Assembly (NCBI RefSeq): GCF_000187245.1
Contig: NC_027865.1
Span: forward strand, 434,001-498,000
Source of the DNA: Ogataea parapolymorpha DL-1
Taxonomy: Eukaryota; Ascomycota; Pichiomycetes; Pichiales; Pichiaceae
Length of the DNA stretch: 64,000 bases
Reading direction: 5' to 3'
Positions 48,001 through 57,700 of the stretch are shown piece after piece; position 1 is the stretch's first letter; the number at the start of each line of letters is the position of its first letter. The position numbers and the translations under genes were made by a program. The notes under the pieces are model-generated. The model did not search any database, was not told the origin of the DNA, and saw only the letters and a program-made list of their open reading frames with translations.

Positions 48001-51000
48001 GGATGCAAATCAAGCAGTTCTACCAGAAACTGGTCCGCGAACTGAACTCAAACAAGCATGTTGGTCTCTTTGACGACTTGAGAAGCCAGTGGTTCAGAAG
48101 CACGAGAAGGAGGGCCATCAGCACGTCGCAGATGATCGAACACATGACGCATCTTCTGGAGCAAAGCAATATGACTCCTGGTGATTTTTTGGAAGATGAG
48201 AAAGAGAGGGAAAAGCAGCAACATAAAGGCCTGTTTTCTAGGTGTCTGAAGCTGCTGCGCAAATGGAAGCCGTACGCTCGTTTGGAGGAATACTGCACTA
48301 ATTCTCACCTTTTCGTTTGGATCAGAGACTGGGTGATTTCTGCCACCACTTCGAAAGTCGACTTTTCGCTTGGATTTGACTACAGAGAGCTCGATGTGAA
48401 CCCTGGCAGGAAAAGCTCGACTCGCGAGGTGTTCCGTCTTTTTGACGAAAACAACCTCGATCCAGACAAGGAGCTCAAACAACGCGCGTATCTCGACCAG
48501 CACGTCGAGTTCAACAGGACATTACACTACTTTTATCCCGATCATCCTCTTCGCCGGTTCTGTCAACGGATAGTGTCTCCGGCGTACGGAAAGAGAATGG
48601 ACGGAGTCGATCCGTATCCCAAAGTCCGTGATGCTTTCTATGTCCTGATGTTTCTTGCGACAGTGGTGGTGGTTGTTTTGGCGTGCTACGTGACACCACT
48701 GTACAGGAAAGAAAACTTTATTTATGAACATCCATGGAATTGGGTCACCGAAGTGGATTTATTTTTCTCGATCTTATTCACGCTCGAGTTCCTGATCAAA
48801 GTGATAGCTGACGGATTTGCCCGCACGCCAAACGCTTACCTGAGGTCTGCCTGGGACGGTATTGATTTTGTGGTGCTGATATCGTTCTGGATCACCACAT
48901 TTGGAGAAATCTACAGAGACTTTAATCTTGTGATCATTGTCGGCGAAGCAAGAGCCCTGAGAGGACTCAGATTGCTGACCATCACCAGAAGATCAAAAGA
49001 GTACTTCAACTACGCAGTGATTTCAGGAGCACGCAAAATGCTAGCTGCTGTCCTGATCTCCATGACATTGCTGTTTCCCTTCTCTCTCTGGGGTCTGCAA
49101 CTATTTGTTGGAAAGCTGGCCACTTGCTCTGATAGCTCTTCGAACTACGACAACTGCATTTTAGAGTACCCCAACGAAGTCTTCAAATGGGACGTTCTCT
49201 CGCCAAGAGTGTACTCAAATCCGTACCTGAACTTTGATGGATTCGCCAGCTCGCTCTCATCTCTGTTCCAGATCATTTCGCTCGAAGGCTGGACTGATCT
49301 GCTGCTGAACTTGATGAACATCACTGCGCGTGGACAACCGCCAAGTACTTTTGCCAGTCCGGGAAATGGATTGTTTGTCATCATTTTCATTTTCTGCTCC
49401 ATCGTCATCATTCTCAATCTGTTCGTCTCTGTTATCATCAATAACTACTCCGTCCAGACAGGAACAGCGTTTTTGAACGACAAACAGCGCGCCTGGTACG
49501 AGGTCAAACGTGTTTTGAGCCAGGTGCATCCCTCCAAACGGAAAGACGAATCTTCCATGAGCGGCTTCCGCAAAGCGTATTACCACCTCGTGGTGGATAA
49601 AAATAAAACCTACACAAGCATAGTGAACGGTTTCTATTTCATTCATGTGGTTGGTTTATTGGTGGAGTTCTACCCAGCAAATATTGCCGAAAACAATTTC
49701 CGCTACGCCATCACCACTCTGTCCACCACGGGACTCGCATGCGACACTGTGCTGACGCTCTATGCTTTGGGTCCTAAATTATTTTTCAGGAACGGCTGGA
49801 ACATCTCGCGACTCATCATTGTGGTTGGTGCCTGTGTGATGTCGGCGGTCGCCTTCTTCGTTTCCAGACAATCTGTCTACGCTAACATCAACAAGCTGTT
49901 TCTCGTGGGAGTGCTACTTTTCCTCATTCCGAGGGTGGACACTTTCAACCAACTGTTCAGATACGCGTCTGCCAGTCTTCCAACGCTGCTGGCGCTGATA
50001 TACACTTGGCTGGTCCTTTTTTTGGTCTATGCTATTGCTTTGAATCAGGTTTTCGGACTCACCAGACTGGGCGCGAACACGACAGGCAACAGGAATTGCC
50101 GTACAGTTACAAAAGCGCTCATTTTACTCTTCAGAGTGAGTTTTGGCGAGGGGTGGAACTACATTATGGACGATTTCAGAGTAGATGCGCCTTACTGCTC
50201 CAGTGCTGTCAGTCGGTACAGCTCTGATTGCGGCCAGAACGTCTCTGCACACATATTATTTTTTTCGTGGAACGTTCTGTCGATGTACATTTTCCTCAAC
50301 ATTCTGATTTCCGTGGTGATCAACAGTTTCAGCTATGTGTACAATTCGTCTGGACCTCATTCGCTGTTGACTAGAGAAGAGATCCGCAAATTCAAGAAGT
50401 CCTGGAGAGAGTTTGATCCCGATGGGTCTGGCTTCCTTGACCCGTCTCAGCTGCAACCATTTTTGAGCAGTTTAGACGGAGTGCTGTCTTATAAAGTTTA
50501 CCCCGAGAAGTTCTCGATTCCAAATATCACCTCGCAGTGGATCACAAAGCACAGCAACGATCCGTATCAACTGGAGTACGATTTTGAGAAATTGGACGAG
50601 ATCATGGCGACAATCGATTTCCGCAAGGTGAAGGAACGAAGACGTCGGTACAATAGATTAATTATCGAGGCGTATCTCAAAATGGTGCAGACCAGCGATG
50701 GGCCGAAGATCGAGTTCACCAAACTCCTACTTCAGATAGGCTACTATTCGCGGTTCCAGGACAGTACGTGTCTGACATTGGAGGATTTCGTCAAGAGGTA
50801 CGTCCTGATCCAGAAAATCAACAAGGTGGCCAGGAAATTGAAGATCGAGTCGACGATTCAAATGGTGTTGTCTCGGCTGAGACTGTTGATTGGAAATCTG
50901 AACCAAAGCAGCAATCCACCGCTGCAAAGAATTAACCGGCGGGTCGCCACAGAGATTTTTGACCAGGACGATATTTATGGAACCCATGGAGACGATTACG

Positions 51001-51137
51001 ACAATCCATTTAATAATAATGAGCTATACAGAAGTGTTTCGGAAACCAGTTTGAATCCGTTTAATGACCCGTTCAGTGACCCAATAGAGGAGCAAATCGT
51101 GCCGCCAGCTAGCAGAAGAAGCGAGAGCCATCTATAG
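45060..51137 (+). CDS. CCH1: Voltage-gated high-affinity calcium channel alpha subunit
   Basis: The 2025-residue protein has four homologous six-segment repeats after a 330-residue acidic N-terminus. The pore loops give Asn650 (SANTFTDIM), Glu923 (TTENWTS), Glu1409 (SLEGWTDL) and Glu1697 (FGEGWNYI), an N/E/E/E filter. A cytosolic EF-hand-like segment (FDPDGSGFLD) follows repeat IV. Cch1 with Mid1 forms the plasma-membrane calcium channel used in the pheromone and ER-stress responses. S4 segments are poor in Arg compared with animal channels. The stop codon is directly followed by the stop codon of ZPR1 on the other strand. Confidence 0.95.
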   Translation: MDRFNNRRRSSDSENIPLNHDREVPQIEISTDSNNISNLPPRERSSLYDIDDSKSFSKSRILPKLTVHTDLQSEDDLINILQQPSPQRGHSRSFEVSPSPTSSRFRNTRILDNDRIPILLDEEMDSDFSEGLNLALAETSDLWMPLSEPSDASSLESGLHMRTGNSHDLESGNADIEMADLSGKLDVPESTNMSRLDVTSIQTGKSLVQPVTPTSQISSVFRKFSQRLNARGDEQDGEMDLTDDIDLSERRDFVDDDHMHWGEYSDYEDDLGRSTHSKNSLAANHSLQTTVLLPSEQDDVSSQETQEKETPRLFGKSFGIFGPNSNFRICCLQIARKPICDQIIALLLISQTVLLTIQQWKVEAGYVHNGGWTWVDYILFFHYVVYTAEILVKSVAFGFFDDSQMFKELKLEKKESLLRRYLRKAGEKLHLTHPKAADQDYAQSRPLRTVTVHGAETEPAKRTRAFLRSDWHKVDFISVVSFWISLFISIRKLDIKHQCMIFRSLMCLKILRLLNITHGTRLILKSLRRAGHQASDATMVLCVFWVLFAIIGVQSFKSSLRRHCVWTNPSNSTDIYENSMQFCGSYLDPTTLKEKPYIPGHNDQTFPYAKGFTCPVNSKCISGENPYGNTIGFDNIFISLQMVFVILSANTFTDIMYDTMDSDEMAASLYFIFGIFILVVWLLSLIVAVIINCYRVHIDDMKNARQSRKTRILAWEFDFKALSAAYEDYMAHHDYLRKFCSTRAFFNILVIVDLINKALVSTKYDDQSWRRLKTMELAITVCLFAETAIKMALFGRNIKVYFYSLRNIIDLLLAISTMVIANLQLNPEEGPYGWTSVLFIFRFYRLVVARGLLHNAWKAVFSNFRPFIDLGIFFILVLYLVGIVCARLFEGLVPVDEYLESDQLIMYNLPNVVLSLYTITTTENWTSILYLAQQCSKNTFTKVCVAVYLIGWFIFSNMVVLNIFIAIITQNLGVNDANKKRMQIKQFYQKLVRELNSNKHVGLFDDLRSQWFRSTRRRAISTSQMIEHMTHLLEQSNMTPGDFLEDEKEREKQQHKGLFSRCLKLLRKWKPYARLEEYCTNSHLFVWIRDWVISATTSKVDFSLGFDYRELDVNPGRKSSTREVFRLFDENNLDPDKELKQRAYLDQHVEFNRTLHYFYPDHPLRRFCQRIVSPAYGKRMDGVDPYPKVRDAFYVLMFLATVVVVVLACYVTPLYRKENFIYEHPWNWVTEVDLFFSILFTLEFLIKVIADGFARTPNAYLRSAWDGIDFVVLISFWITTFGEIYRDFNLVIIVGEARALRGLRLLTITRRSKEYFNYAVISGARKMLAAVLISMTLLFPFSLWGLQLFVGKLATCSDSSSNYDNCILEYPNEVFKWDVLSPRVYSNPYLNFDGFASSLSSLFQIISLEGWTDLLLNLMNITARGQPPSTFASPGNGLFVIIFIFCSIVIILNLFVSVIINNYSVQTGTAFLNDKQRAWYEVKRVLSQVHPSKRKDESSMSGFRKAYYHLVVDKNKTYTSIVNGFYFIHVVGLLVEFYPANIAENNFRYAITTLSTTGLACDTVLTLYALGPKLFFRNGWNISRLIIVVGACVMSAVAFFVSRQSVYANINKLFLVGVLLFLIPRVDTFNQLFRYASASLPTLLALIYTWLVLFLVYAIALNQVFGLTRLGANTTGNRNCRTVTKALILLFRVSFGEGWNYIMDDFRVDAPYCSSAVSRYSSDCGQNVSAHILFFSWNVLSMYIFLNILISVVINSFSYVYNSSGPHSLLTREEIRKFKKSWREFDPDGSGFLDPSQLQPFLSSLDGVLSYKVYPEKFSIPNITSQWITKHSNDPYQLEYDFEKLDEIMATIDFRKVKERRRRYNRLIIEAYLKMVQTSDGPKIEFTKLLLQIGYYSRFQDSTCLTLEDFVKRYVLIQKINKVARKLKIESTIQMVLSRLRLLIGNLNQSSNPPLQRINRRVATEIFDQDDIYGTHGDDYDNPFNNNELYRSVSETSLNPFNDPFSDPIEEQIVPPASRRSESHL

Positions 51138-52622
51138 CTAATCCACCTTCATGTCCAAGAGTCCCAACTCTTCGTTCTGCTCACGAGTTCTCTCAAATTC
51201 TTCCACCTTCATGTTTGGATCGTCGTCCGGTGCATACACGTTTTGGATGTACGAGGACGCCAATGGGTCTTCCATTATCACTGTGAACTTCATTTTTCCA
51301 GCAAGAGCGGTGTCGAGTCTCTCGAAGAACTTCTCCCAGTTGGCTTTGGATTCGGGAGTCATGGAGTCGGAAGTTTCCTGGAACACGCGGGAATGCAGCT
51401 CGTCTCTGACTTGGCGCAAAAGACCTTCCAAAGTGGTGAATCTTCCGCCAAGCGTTCCTGGAGTCAAATCCAGGTTGAGCTCGGGAATCTTCAGTCCACA
51501 GGTTTCAGACTTGAGAATGTCTCTGGTGAGATCTTCAGGGTCGTCACAATAGAGCGTCACACGTTTTCCGCGGTCAGGCACGGCACCTCCCGTCTTGACC
51601 TCATTAGATTTATATCCGCAACGTTCGCAGGTGGTGGACATAATAATCACGTCCTTGAAGTGAGGAATATTAACAACTTTCATATGAGTTTCGCACGGAG
51701 CGTAGCAAGAAGAGCATGTAGCGTGGAACACCTGCACCTCATTGGCAAAATTTTCAATATCTGTCTCATCAGACATAAATCCTGTAGCTCTGACTCTTTG
51801 AGGTTGTTGTTGCTGCTGTTCCTGCTCGTGGGCAGCAACTTCGTCCGCAGACACCAAACCCAGCATCACGTTCTGCTGAGGCGTACGGTTGTATTCAACA
51901 ACAGACCATTTGTGCTGAGGCTCGCCCGGAACGTATTCGATCCAGGAGTTGCCAGACGGATCATCGATCAGGAACGTCAATGGCAAGCCCGTCTCTCCGT
52001 TGAGAACAGACCGTATTTTGGCGAGGAATTGCTCGATTTTTTCGTAGATTTCGGGCTGAACTTCTTTTCTTTGCGGCTGATCCATTTCGAGATCTTCCAC
52101 CATTTCGGACAGAAGTCCCTCGACTGTAGTCAGCTGACCTCTCTTTGCGGGAATTTCAATGTCGAGCTCGATGAACTTACATGTGCAATAGTCTGACTTG
52201 ACCACCTGGCGGTTGAAGTCCTCCTTGTTCTCAATCTTGAGCACGTACCTGCTACCTTTTTCGGCGATGGTGGAAGCCGGCTGGATCTCCGAGTTCTTGA
52301 ATCCGCAGTGAGGACACTCGAAAGAGATCACCACTATCTCTCTGAAATATGGAATCGAGGTGAGCAGCAGGCGTGAAACTCCCGTCTCGTGGCAATTCAT
52401 GCAAAGAGAATCGATTTCTTGGACAGGATGGCCCTGGGCGTCCTCAGCACCAGTCATTCTGATGCCATCGTTATCGTTTTCAGGAACCTGTTCGTGATCG
52501 ACTTCCTCTGCGGCCTGTCCGACAGGCTGGAAGAATTCTTCTTTCTTTGCTTGTTGGTCTTCTCCCATACGTAATTTTGGTTTTTTTGAATTGGTAGAAT
52601 CTGAAGACTCGTTCCGCTTCAT
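51138..52622 (-). CDS. ZPR1: ZPR1 zinc-finger protein
   Basis: The 494-residue protein has two ZPR1 modules: zinc finger 1 at Cys74, Cys77, Cys103 and Cys106 (CMNC ... CPHC) and zinc finger 2 near residues 300-345 (CSSC ... CERC), each followed by its beta/helical A/B domain. Zpr1 chaperones eEF1A folding and is essential in yeast. A second start at Met20 (MGEDQQ) is possible. It is tail-to-tail with CCH1 with no base between the two stops. Confidence 0.96.
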   Translation of the reverse strand: MKRNESSDSTNSKKPKLRMGEDQQAKKEEFFQPVGQAAEEVDHEQVPENDNDGIRMTGAEDAQGHPVQEIDSLCMNCHETGVSRLLLTSIPYFREIVVISFECPHCGFKNSEIQPASTIAEKGSRYVLKIENKEDFNRQVVKSDYCTCKFIELDIEIPAKRGQLTTVEGLLSEMVEDLEMDQPQRKEVQPEIYEKIEQFLAKIRSVLNGETGLPLTFLIDDPSGNSWIEYVPGEPQHKWSVVEYNRTPQQNVMLGLVSADEVAAHEQEQQQQQPQRVRATGFMSDETDIENFANEVQVFHATCSSCYAPCETHMKVVNIPHFKDVIIMSTTCERCGYKSNEVKTGGAVPDRGKRVTLYCDDPEDLTRDILKSETCGLKIPELNLDLTPGTLGGRFTTLEGLLRQVRDELHSRVFQETSDSMTPESKANWEKFFERLDTALAGKMKFTVIMEDPLASSYIQNVYAPDDDPNMKVEEFERTREQNEELGLLDMKVD

Positions 52623-52695
52623 AAAATTATTAAAATAATTTTTTTGGTGATAGGAATTTTTTCCGGAGTATTCCTGATTGTTCTTAGAAGTCTCC

Positions 52696-53415
52696 TTAGG
52701 CTGACTCGATTAATCCTTCGTCCTGGAGACTTTTCACAAAAAACTTGCGCACCTTGTCGTCAACGGCCACGTCCACAGGCAACTGGCCATCCTTGTCTGC
52801 CACTCTGAAGTCTGCCCCTAGTTTCACTAACTTCAATGCCAAATCGCCATGTCCTTCACTGAGCGCATGGTGAAGTGCAGTGAACCCGTAAATATCCTGA
52901 GCATTGAGCGGCGAGTTAGCCTTCTTGATCAGTAGCTCGCAGATCTTCTCCGCTCCTATGGATGCAGCACGGTGCAATGGTAGCTGCGCCCGCTTATCTT
53001 TTATTCTGGCACTGGCCTTACATTCCGTGACGAGGTACTCCACCACGTCGTAGTGGCCCTTACTCACAGCGTAAAATAGCCCCGTTTGGCCGCTGCTGGT
53101 GGCCAGGTTGACATCTGGAGCAGGGTCATGTTGCGCCAGCAGCTTCACAATTTCAAGGTTCCCCACGGAACAGGCAATGTGAAACGGCGTCCATCCGCTT
53201 TCGTCGACCATGTGGTCAATATCGATCTCGAACTGGCTTTTTGGAACAGCCAGCAGTCGTCTGACGATCTGCTCGTGCTGGAACGTACAGGCCCAATGGA
53301 GCGGTGTTCTGGAGTCCTCATCACTTTGAAGCACCAACCGTGGATCCTGGCTCATTAGCCCGTCCACAATGAGTCCATTGCCCTCCTGCGCAGCCTTGTG
53401 AAGCTCAAATGACAT
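52696..53415 (-). CDS. NAS6: Proteasome assembly chaperone Nas6 (gankyrin)
   Basis: The 239-residue protein is built of about seven ankyrin repeats (for example RTPLHWACTFQHEQIVRRLL, WTPFHIACSVGNLEIVKLL, QLPLHRAASIGAEKICELL, FTALHHALSEGHGDLALKL). The size and start (MSFELHKAAQEGN) match Nas6. It binds the Rpt3 C-terminus during assembly of the 19S base. It is divergent from PHB2, as in S. cerevisiae (YGR232W-YGR231C), with 104 bases between starts. Confidence 0.9.
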   Translation of the reverse strand: MSFELHKAAQEGNGLIVDGLMSQDPRLVLQSDEDSRTPLHWACTFQHEQIVRRLLAVPKSQFEIDIDHMVDESGWTPFHIACSVGNLEIVKLLAQHDPAPDVNLATSSGQTGLFYAVSKGHYDVVEYLVTECKASARIKDKRAQLPLHRAASIGAEKICELLIKKANSPLNAQDIYGFTALHHALSEGHGDLALKLVKLGADFRVADKDGQLPVDVAVDDKVRKFFVKSLQDEGLIESA

Positions 53416-53519
53416 GATAACCTTTATATTATTTAATTAACGAAATAACGTGTCGTGTCTCACCCACAAAAAGTACCAGAAGGCAAATTCAAATTCTCTA
53501 CTTCAACTAATATCAAACT

Positions 53520-54443
53520 ATGAACAACCAAGGGTGGGACAAATTTGCCCAAGATTTGCAGAAAAGAGCTCAGCAAATTGCCAAAAGCCAGGGTGGCCGC
53601 AAGCCACCTGGATCACCGCTGGGTTTCTTTGCTGGCCTGGGAGGACTGCTTCTGCTGGGAGGTGGTGCACTGTTATTTGACAATGCTCTGTACAATGTGA
53701 ACGGTGGTGAAAGGGCGGTGATTTATGACAGATTGAGCGGTGTTCGTCCTGAAGTTGTAGGCGAAGGTACCCATATTAAGATTCCCTTCCTTCAATTCCC
53801 AACAATCTACGAGATCCGTGCCAAGCCAAGAAGCATTGCCTCGCTGACCGGTACGAAGGACTTGCAGATGGTGAACATCACGTGCAGAGTGCTTTCGAGA
53901 CCGGAGGTTAGTGCGTTGCCTACAATTCACCGCACGTTGGGCCAAGACTACGACGAAAGAGTTCTTCCCTCGATTGTGAACGAAGTTCTGAAGGCGGTTG
54001 TGGCACAATTTAATGCTGCACAGCTCATTACACAGAGAGAGAAGGTGTCGAGACTTGTTCGTGAGAACCTTATGAGAAGAGCGGCCAACTTCAACATTTT
54101 GCTGGACGACGTTTCGCTCACGGCCATGACGTTCTCTCCGGAGTTCTCGAGCGCGGTCGAAGCCAAGCAGATTGCCCAGCAGGACGCCCAGCGGGCGGCC
54201 TTTATTGTGGACAAGGCCATCCAGGAGAAACAGAGTCTGGTGGTGAAGTCTCAGGGTGACGCGAAGTCGGCGCAGCTGATTGGTGAGGCCATCAAGAAGT
54301 CCAAGGACTATGTCGAGCTCAAGAGACTGGACACAGCCAAGGAAATTGCCAGCATCCTGGCCAGATCTCCAAACAAGGTCATTTTGGATAACGAGGCACT
54401 GCTGTTGAACACTGTGACCGACTCTAGAGTTACCAAGAAATAA
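53520..54443 (+). CDS. PHB2: Prohibitin 2
   Basis: The 307-residue protein has an N-terminal membrane anchor (SPLGFFAGLGGLLLLGGGALL, about residues 36-57), an SPFH/prohibitin domain (ERAVIYDRLSGVRPEVVGEGTH, KDLQMVNITCRVLSRP, LPSIVNEVLKAVVAQFNA) and a C-terminal coiled coil. It forms the ring-shaped inner mitochondrial membrane complex with Phb1 and regulates the m-AAA protease. It is Phb2 rather than Phb1 by its longer N-terminus and the VVKSQGDAKSAQLIGEAI stretch. Confidence 0.96.
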   Translation: MNNQGWDKFAQDLQKRAQQIAKSQGGRKPPGSPLGFFAGLGGLLLLGGGALLFDNALYNVNGGERAVIYDRLSGVRPEVVGEGTHIKIPFLQFPTIYEIRAKPRSIASLTGTKDLQMVNITCRVLSRPEVSALPTIHRTLGQDYDERVLPSIVNEVLKAVVAQFNAAQLITQREKVSRLVRENLMRRAANFNILLDDVSLTAMTFSPEFSSAVEAKQIAQQDAQRAAFIVDKAIQEKQSLVVKSQGDAKSAQLIGEAIKKSKDYVELKRLDTAKEIASILARSPNKVILDNEALLLNTVTDSRVTKK

Positions 54444-54444
54444 G

Positions 54445-54609
54445 TTATTTAGCACAATTCCTGTTTATAGCATCAATCTTTATCGTCTTGGACCTGTGCT
54501 CCCAAATTTTTTTCGACACTGGCGATAAGTGGGCGTCTGTTGGCGACGGCAGGGCTTTGAGCAGATCTCTGTTGAATGCCAGCTTTGGCCGCGGTGTTTG
54601 GTACTGCAT
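54445..54609 (-). CDS. Possible 54-residue small protein
   Basis: An ATG at 54609 opens a 54-codon frame that begins MQYQTPRPKLAFNRDLLKAL and ends AINRNCAK. Its stop lies one base from the PHB2 stop. The frame stays open further upstream without another ATG. A TATTATAAATAGG sequence (minus strand, about 54639-54651) could serve as its TATA box. Composition is protein-like (SPVSKKIWEHRSKTIKI), but I recognise no family. It could equally be chance in the PHB2-KAP123 gap. Confidence 0.35.
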   Translation of the reverse strand: MQYQTPRPKLAFNRDLLKALPSPTDAHLSPVSKKIWEHRSKTIKIDAINRNCAK

Positions 54610-54714
54610 TGAGAAATATTCAGCACCAGCGGTCCTATTTATAATACCCTCGTCTCTTACAAGCCTAATTTTCCTGTCTCGAATTTGAATCAAATTAATC
54701 TAGTCACTATATGC

Positions 54715-57700
54715 TCACGCAATCACATTTTTCAGCACCTCCTTGGACGAAACCACGCCAGCAAACTTGCTCTCGAGGTACTTGAGGAACGCCACAACCT
54801 TGTGCTGAGTCTCCTCTGAGTCAAACTGGTTCAGTCTTTCTATGTTCTCTTCTCTTCCCAGCGTCGACTCACTGATCAGTTTCTGCTTCTCCAGCTCTCT
54901 CAGGAACACCTGCTCGAAAATGTCAACCACCTGGGCAGTGGCATTGACAATAATCTCGTTGTTCTCCTGGTAAAGTTTCAAAATCAGCTCGAAAATAGGC
55001 TTGTTCTCCTCGAGGCCGGTTTCCAGAGGCAGGTGGCTAAGTAGCGAGGGCACGATCACGTTGAGCGGCACGGCCTGCGGGTGCTTGAGCGCCATTCTGC
55101 TGACACAACCGCATGCGTTGGCAATCGTTCTGTTGATCGTGTCCTTGGTCTCAACGTCGTCTTCGTCGGTCTTGGAAGCTTCCTTGCCGGCTTTATTGAG
55201 CAGCTTGGACAGCGAGTTGAGGGTGGCCGGGTAAGCAGGCGTCACGTCGACAGTGGCGTGCTCGATCAGGACACCGACACCGTACGCGGCCGAGCCACGC
55301 ACCTCGGAAGACTTGTCGTTGGCGAGTCTATCGATGAACACCTCGAGCAGCTCTGTGGTGTACGGGTTTTCGCTCTTAAGGCCGTTGCAGATCTCGGCAA
55401 GACAGCCGACCGTGGAGACGCGCTTGTTCTTGTTTTTGCACTTGACCTGCGAGAGAATGACGTCTTTGAAAGAGCTGAAGATGCGCACAAAGTCGCCGCC
55501 GAAAGCGTCGGCCAGACTCACCAGCACCTCGAGTGCCGAGTCGTAGATCATGGCGTCGGTCTCTGTGGTGTCGACCTCGTCGCTCGGGACGTCCTCATCG
55601 TCCTGGGTGAGGCACAGGTGCTCGTTCTTAAGGATCAGCATCAACTGCGTGCACAGCGACTCCAGCTGCGACGAGTCGGTGCCCTCCATGATGGCCAGCT
55701 TTCCCAGGGCCTTGGACTTAATGTACTCATACAGACAGTCGATGCACGTCATCACCATGTGCACATCGAACTCTTCGGGCAGAATGCTAATGGTGATGCT
55801 GCGCACGTTTCTGATCAGCTCCAGCACCTTGTCGTTCTTGCCGTGCGCCTCGTACATGCAGTATGCCACCTTCCAGAGCGTCGACAGCGACGCTTCTCTA
55901 ACGGCGTACGACTCGTCGATCTGCTCGCTGAGGATCTTGACGGTTTGGTCGACGAAGCTCGTAAAGCCGGCCTTGGTGCCGACGGCTAGCGAGCTCAGTG
56001 CCACGAGCGCAACCTCTTTTTCAACGGTGATACCCGTGTGGACATTCAATTTCTCTGCCAGATCTGCTTCGTCTGCAATCTCGTCCTCGGGACCAAAGTT
56101 GAAGTCGAACTCGTCCTGCTGCAGACAGTTGAAGATCTCCGGCACGATTCTGTCCAGGAATGGCGTGAACTGCTCGCCGTACACTTTGGCCATGTTAGAG
56201 ATGAACGCAAAGCCGGACTCTCTGAGTCTGCCGTTAGCAGAGTGGATCGCGCTGTACGACGCGTCGATCAGCGGCTGTGCGTACGGAGCAAACGCCTCAG
56301 AGCCCACGGCCCGCGCCATTGACGAGATATTCTCGAATGTCTGCGCACGCAGCTCGATGTCGTCCTCGGTCATGCCGTCGATGTGGTCCATGTTGGCAAT
56401 GAATTTCTCCAAGAACTTGATCGACGGGTCGAAATACGGAGTGAACGCCTTGCCGGCCGCATAGGCCACCGACCCGATTGCCGACACGATGCTCGATTTG
56501 AGCGACGATGACTGCGCGCCGTCCAGCATCTGGAACAATTTGTTCATCAGCGGCTCCATGTACTGCTTGATGCTTTCGTTCGACATGTACTCGATCAGCG
56601 TGTCCAGCGCACAGGTGGCGTACTTGTAAACCATGATCTTATTGGTGGAGTCGATGATAGAAATGATAGGACTGAGCAGCAGCTCGTGGTACTCTGCAAC
56701 CGTGTCCTTGAGTTCCTCATTCAGCTGGGCCAGAGTGCGCAGCGCAGCAGCCTTGACGATAATCGACCCGTCATGCAAGCCGGCAATCACCAGCTGGATG
56801 ATTTTAGGCAGCTGCGTCGAAATGTAGTCAGGCGCACCCTCAACGGTAACGCCAATCGAAAGCAGAGCAGCTCTTCTTTCGTACTGGTTGCTCGAGCTCA
56901 GAAGCTGCGGAGCCAACTCCAGGATCGGTTGGATGATCTGGCTCGACGGCAGGTTGATCGCCAGCTCGTTCAAAAGTCTCAGAGCCAGCGTGTGCGGCGA
57001 AGCCTCTTCGTTCTCGTTCTCCTCGTCCTCTTTTTCGAGCTCTTCCTCGGCCTCGTCGTCCTCCTCGCTCGCAACACGTAGAGCACACGTAGCCATCTGT
57101 CCGCCCAGCTTGGCTTGCGAGATCTTGGATTTTCTGTACGCAATGCACTGGGTCAACGTTCTGAGCGCGAAACACCGGATCTCCTCGTCCAGGTCCTTGT
57201 TCATGGCCGTCTCAATCATCAGGTTGATAATGTCCACAAAGCTGTCGCCCAGCAGCTTTATGTCCAGCAGAACAAAGCTGTTGAACGCCGTGAATAGCTC
57301 CTTGGTCCTCTCCGTGTCAGAAAACGAGAGAGAGCTCTTTAGCAGATGCACCATGCTTGGAAGCAGCGACCTGAACGAAGGAGCAAGCTTCGTCAACAGC
57401 GCATCGTCCTCCTCGATGTACGCAGAAATAACTTCCAAGGCAGAAACGGAGGTGACCTGGACGTCGAGGGAGGCCTGGTCCTGCAAAGTGGTGGCAAATA
57501 GGGACAGGAAGTCCTGCGAGTGCTCAAACCAGTCGGCAGGGAATGTCTCCAAAATACAGAAGATGATGAACACAGCCATCTCTCTGGTCTGCACGTCGGC
57601 ATCCTGGGCTCCTCCAACCAGCGACTGCAGCAGGGTTGGCCATTTGTTGTCGGGGATATCAATTTCGGCAATGGCAGCCACGATTCTAGCCGAAGAGTGT

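Noticed and set aside
53416..53519. Rpn4 proteasome element in the NAS6-PHB2 promoter
   Set aside because: Only GGCAAA of GGTGGCAAA is present; too weak to call.
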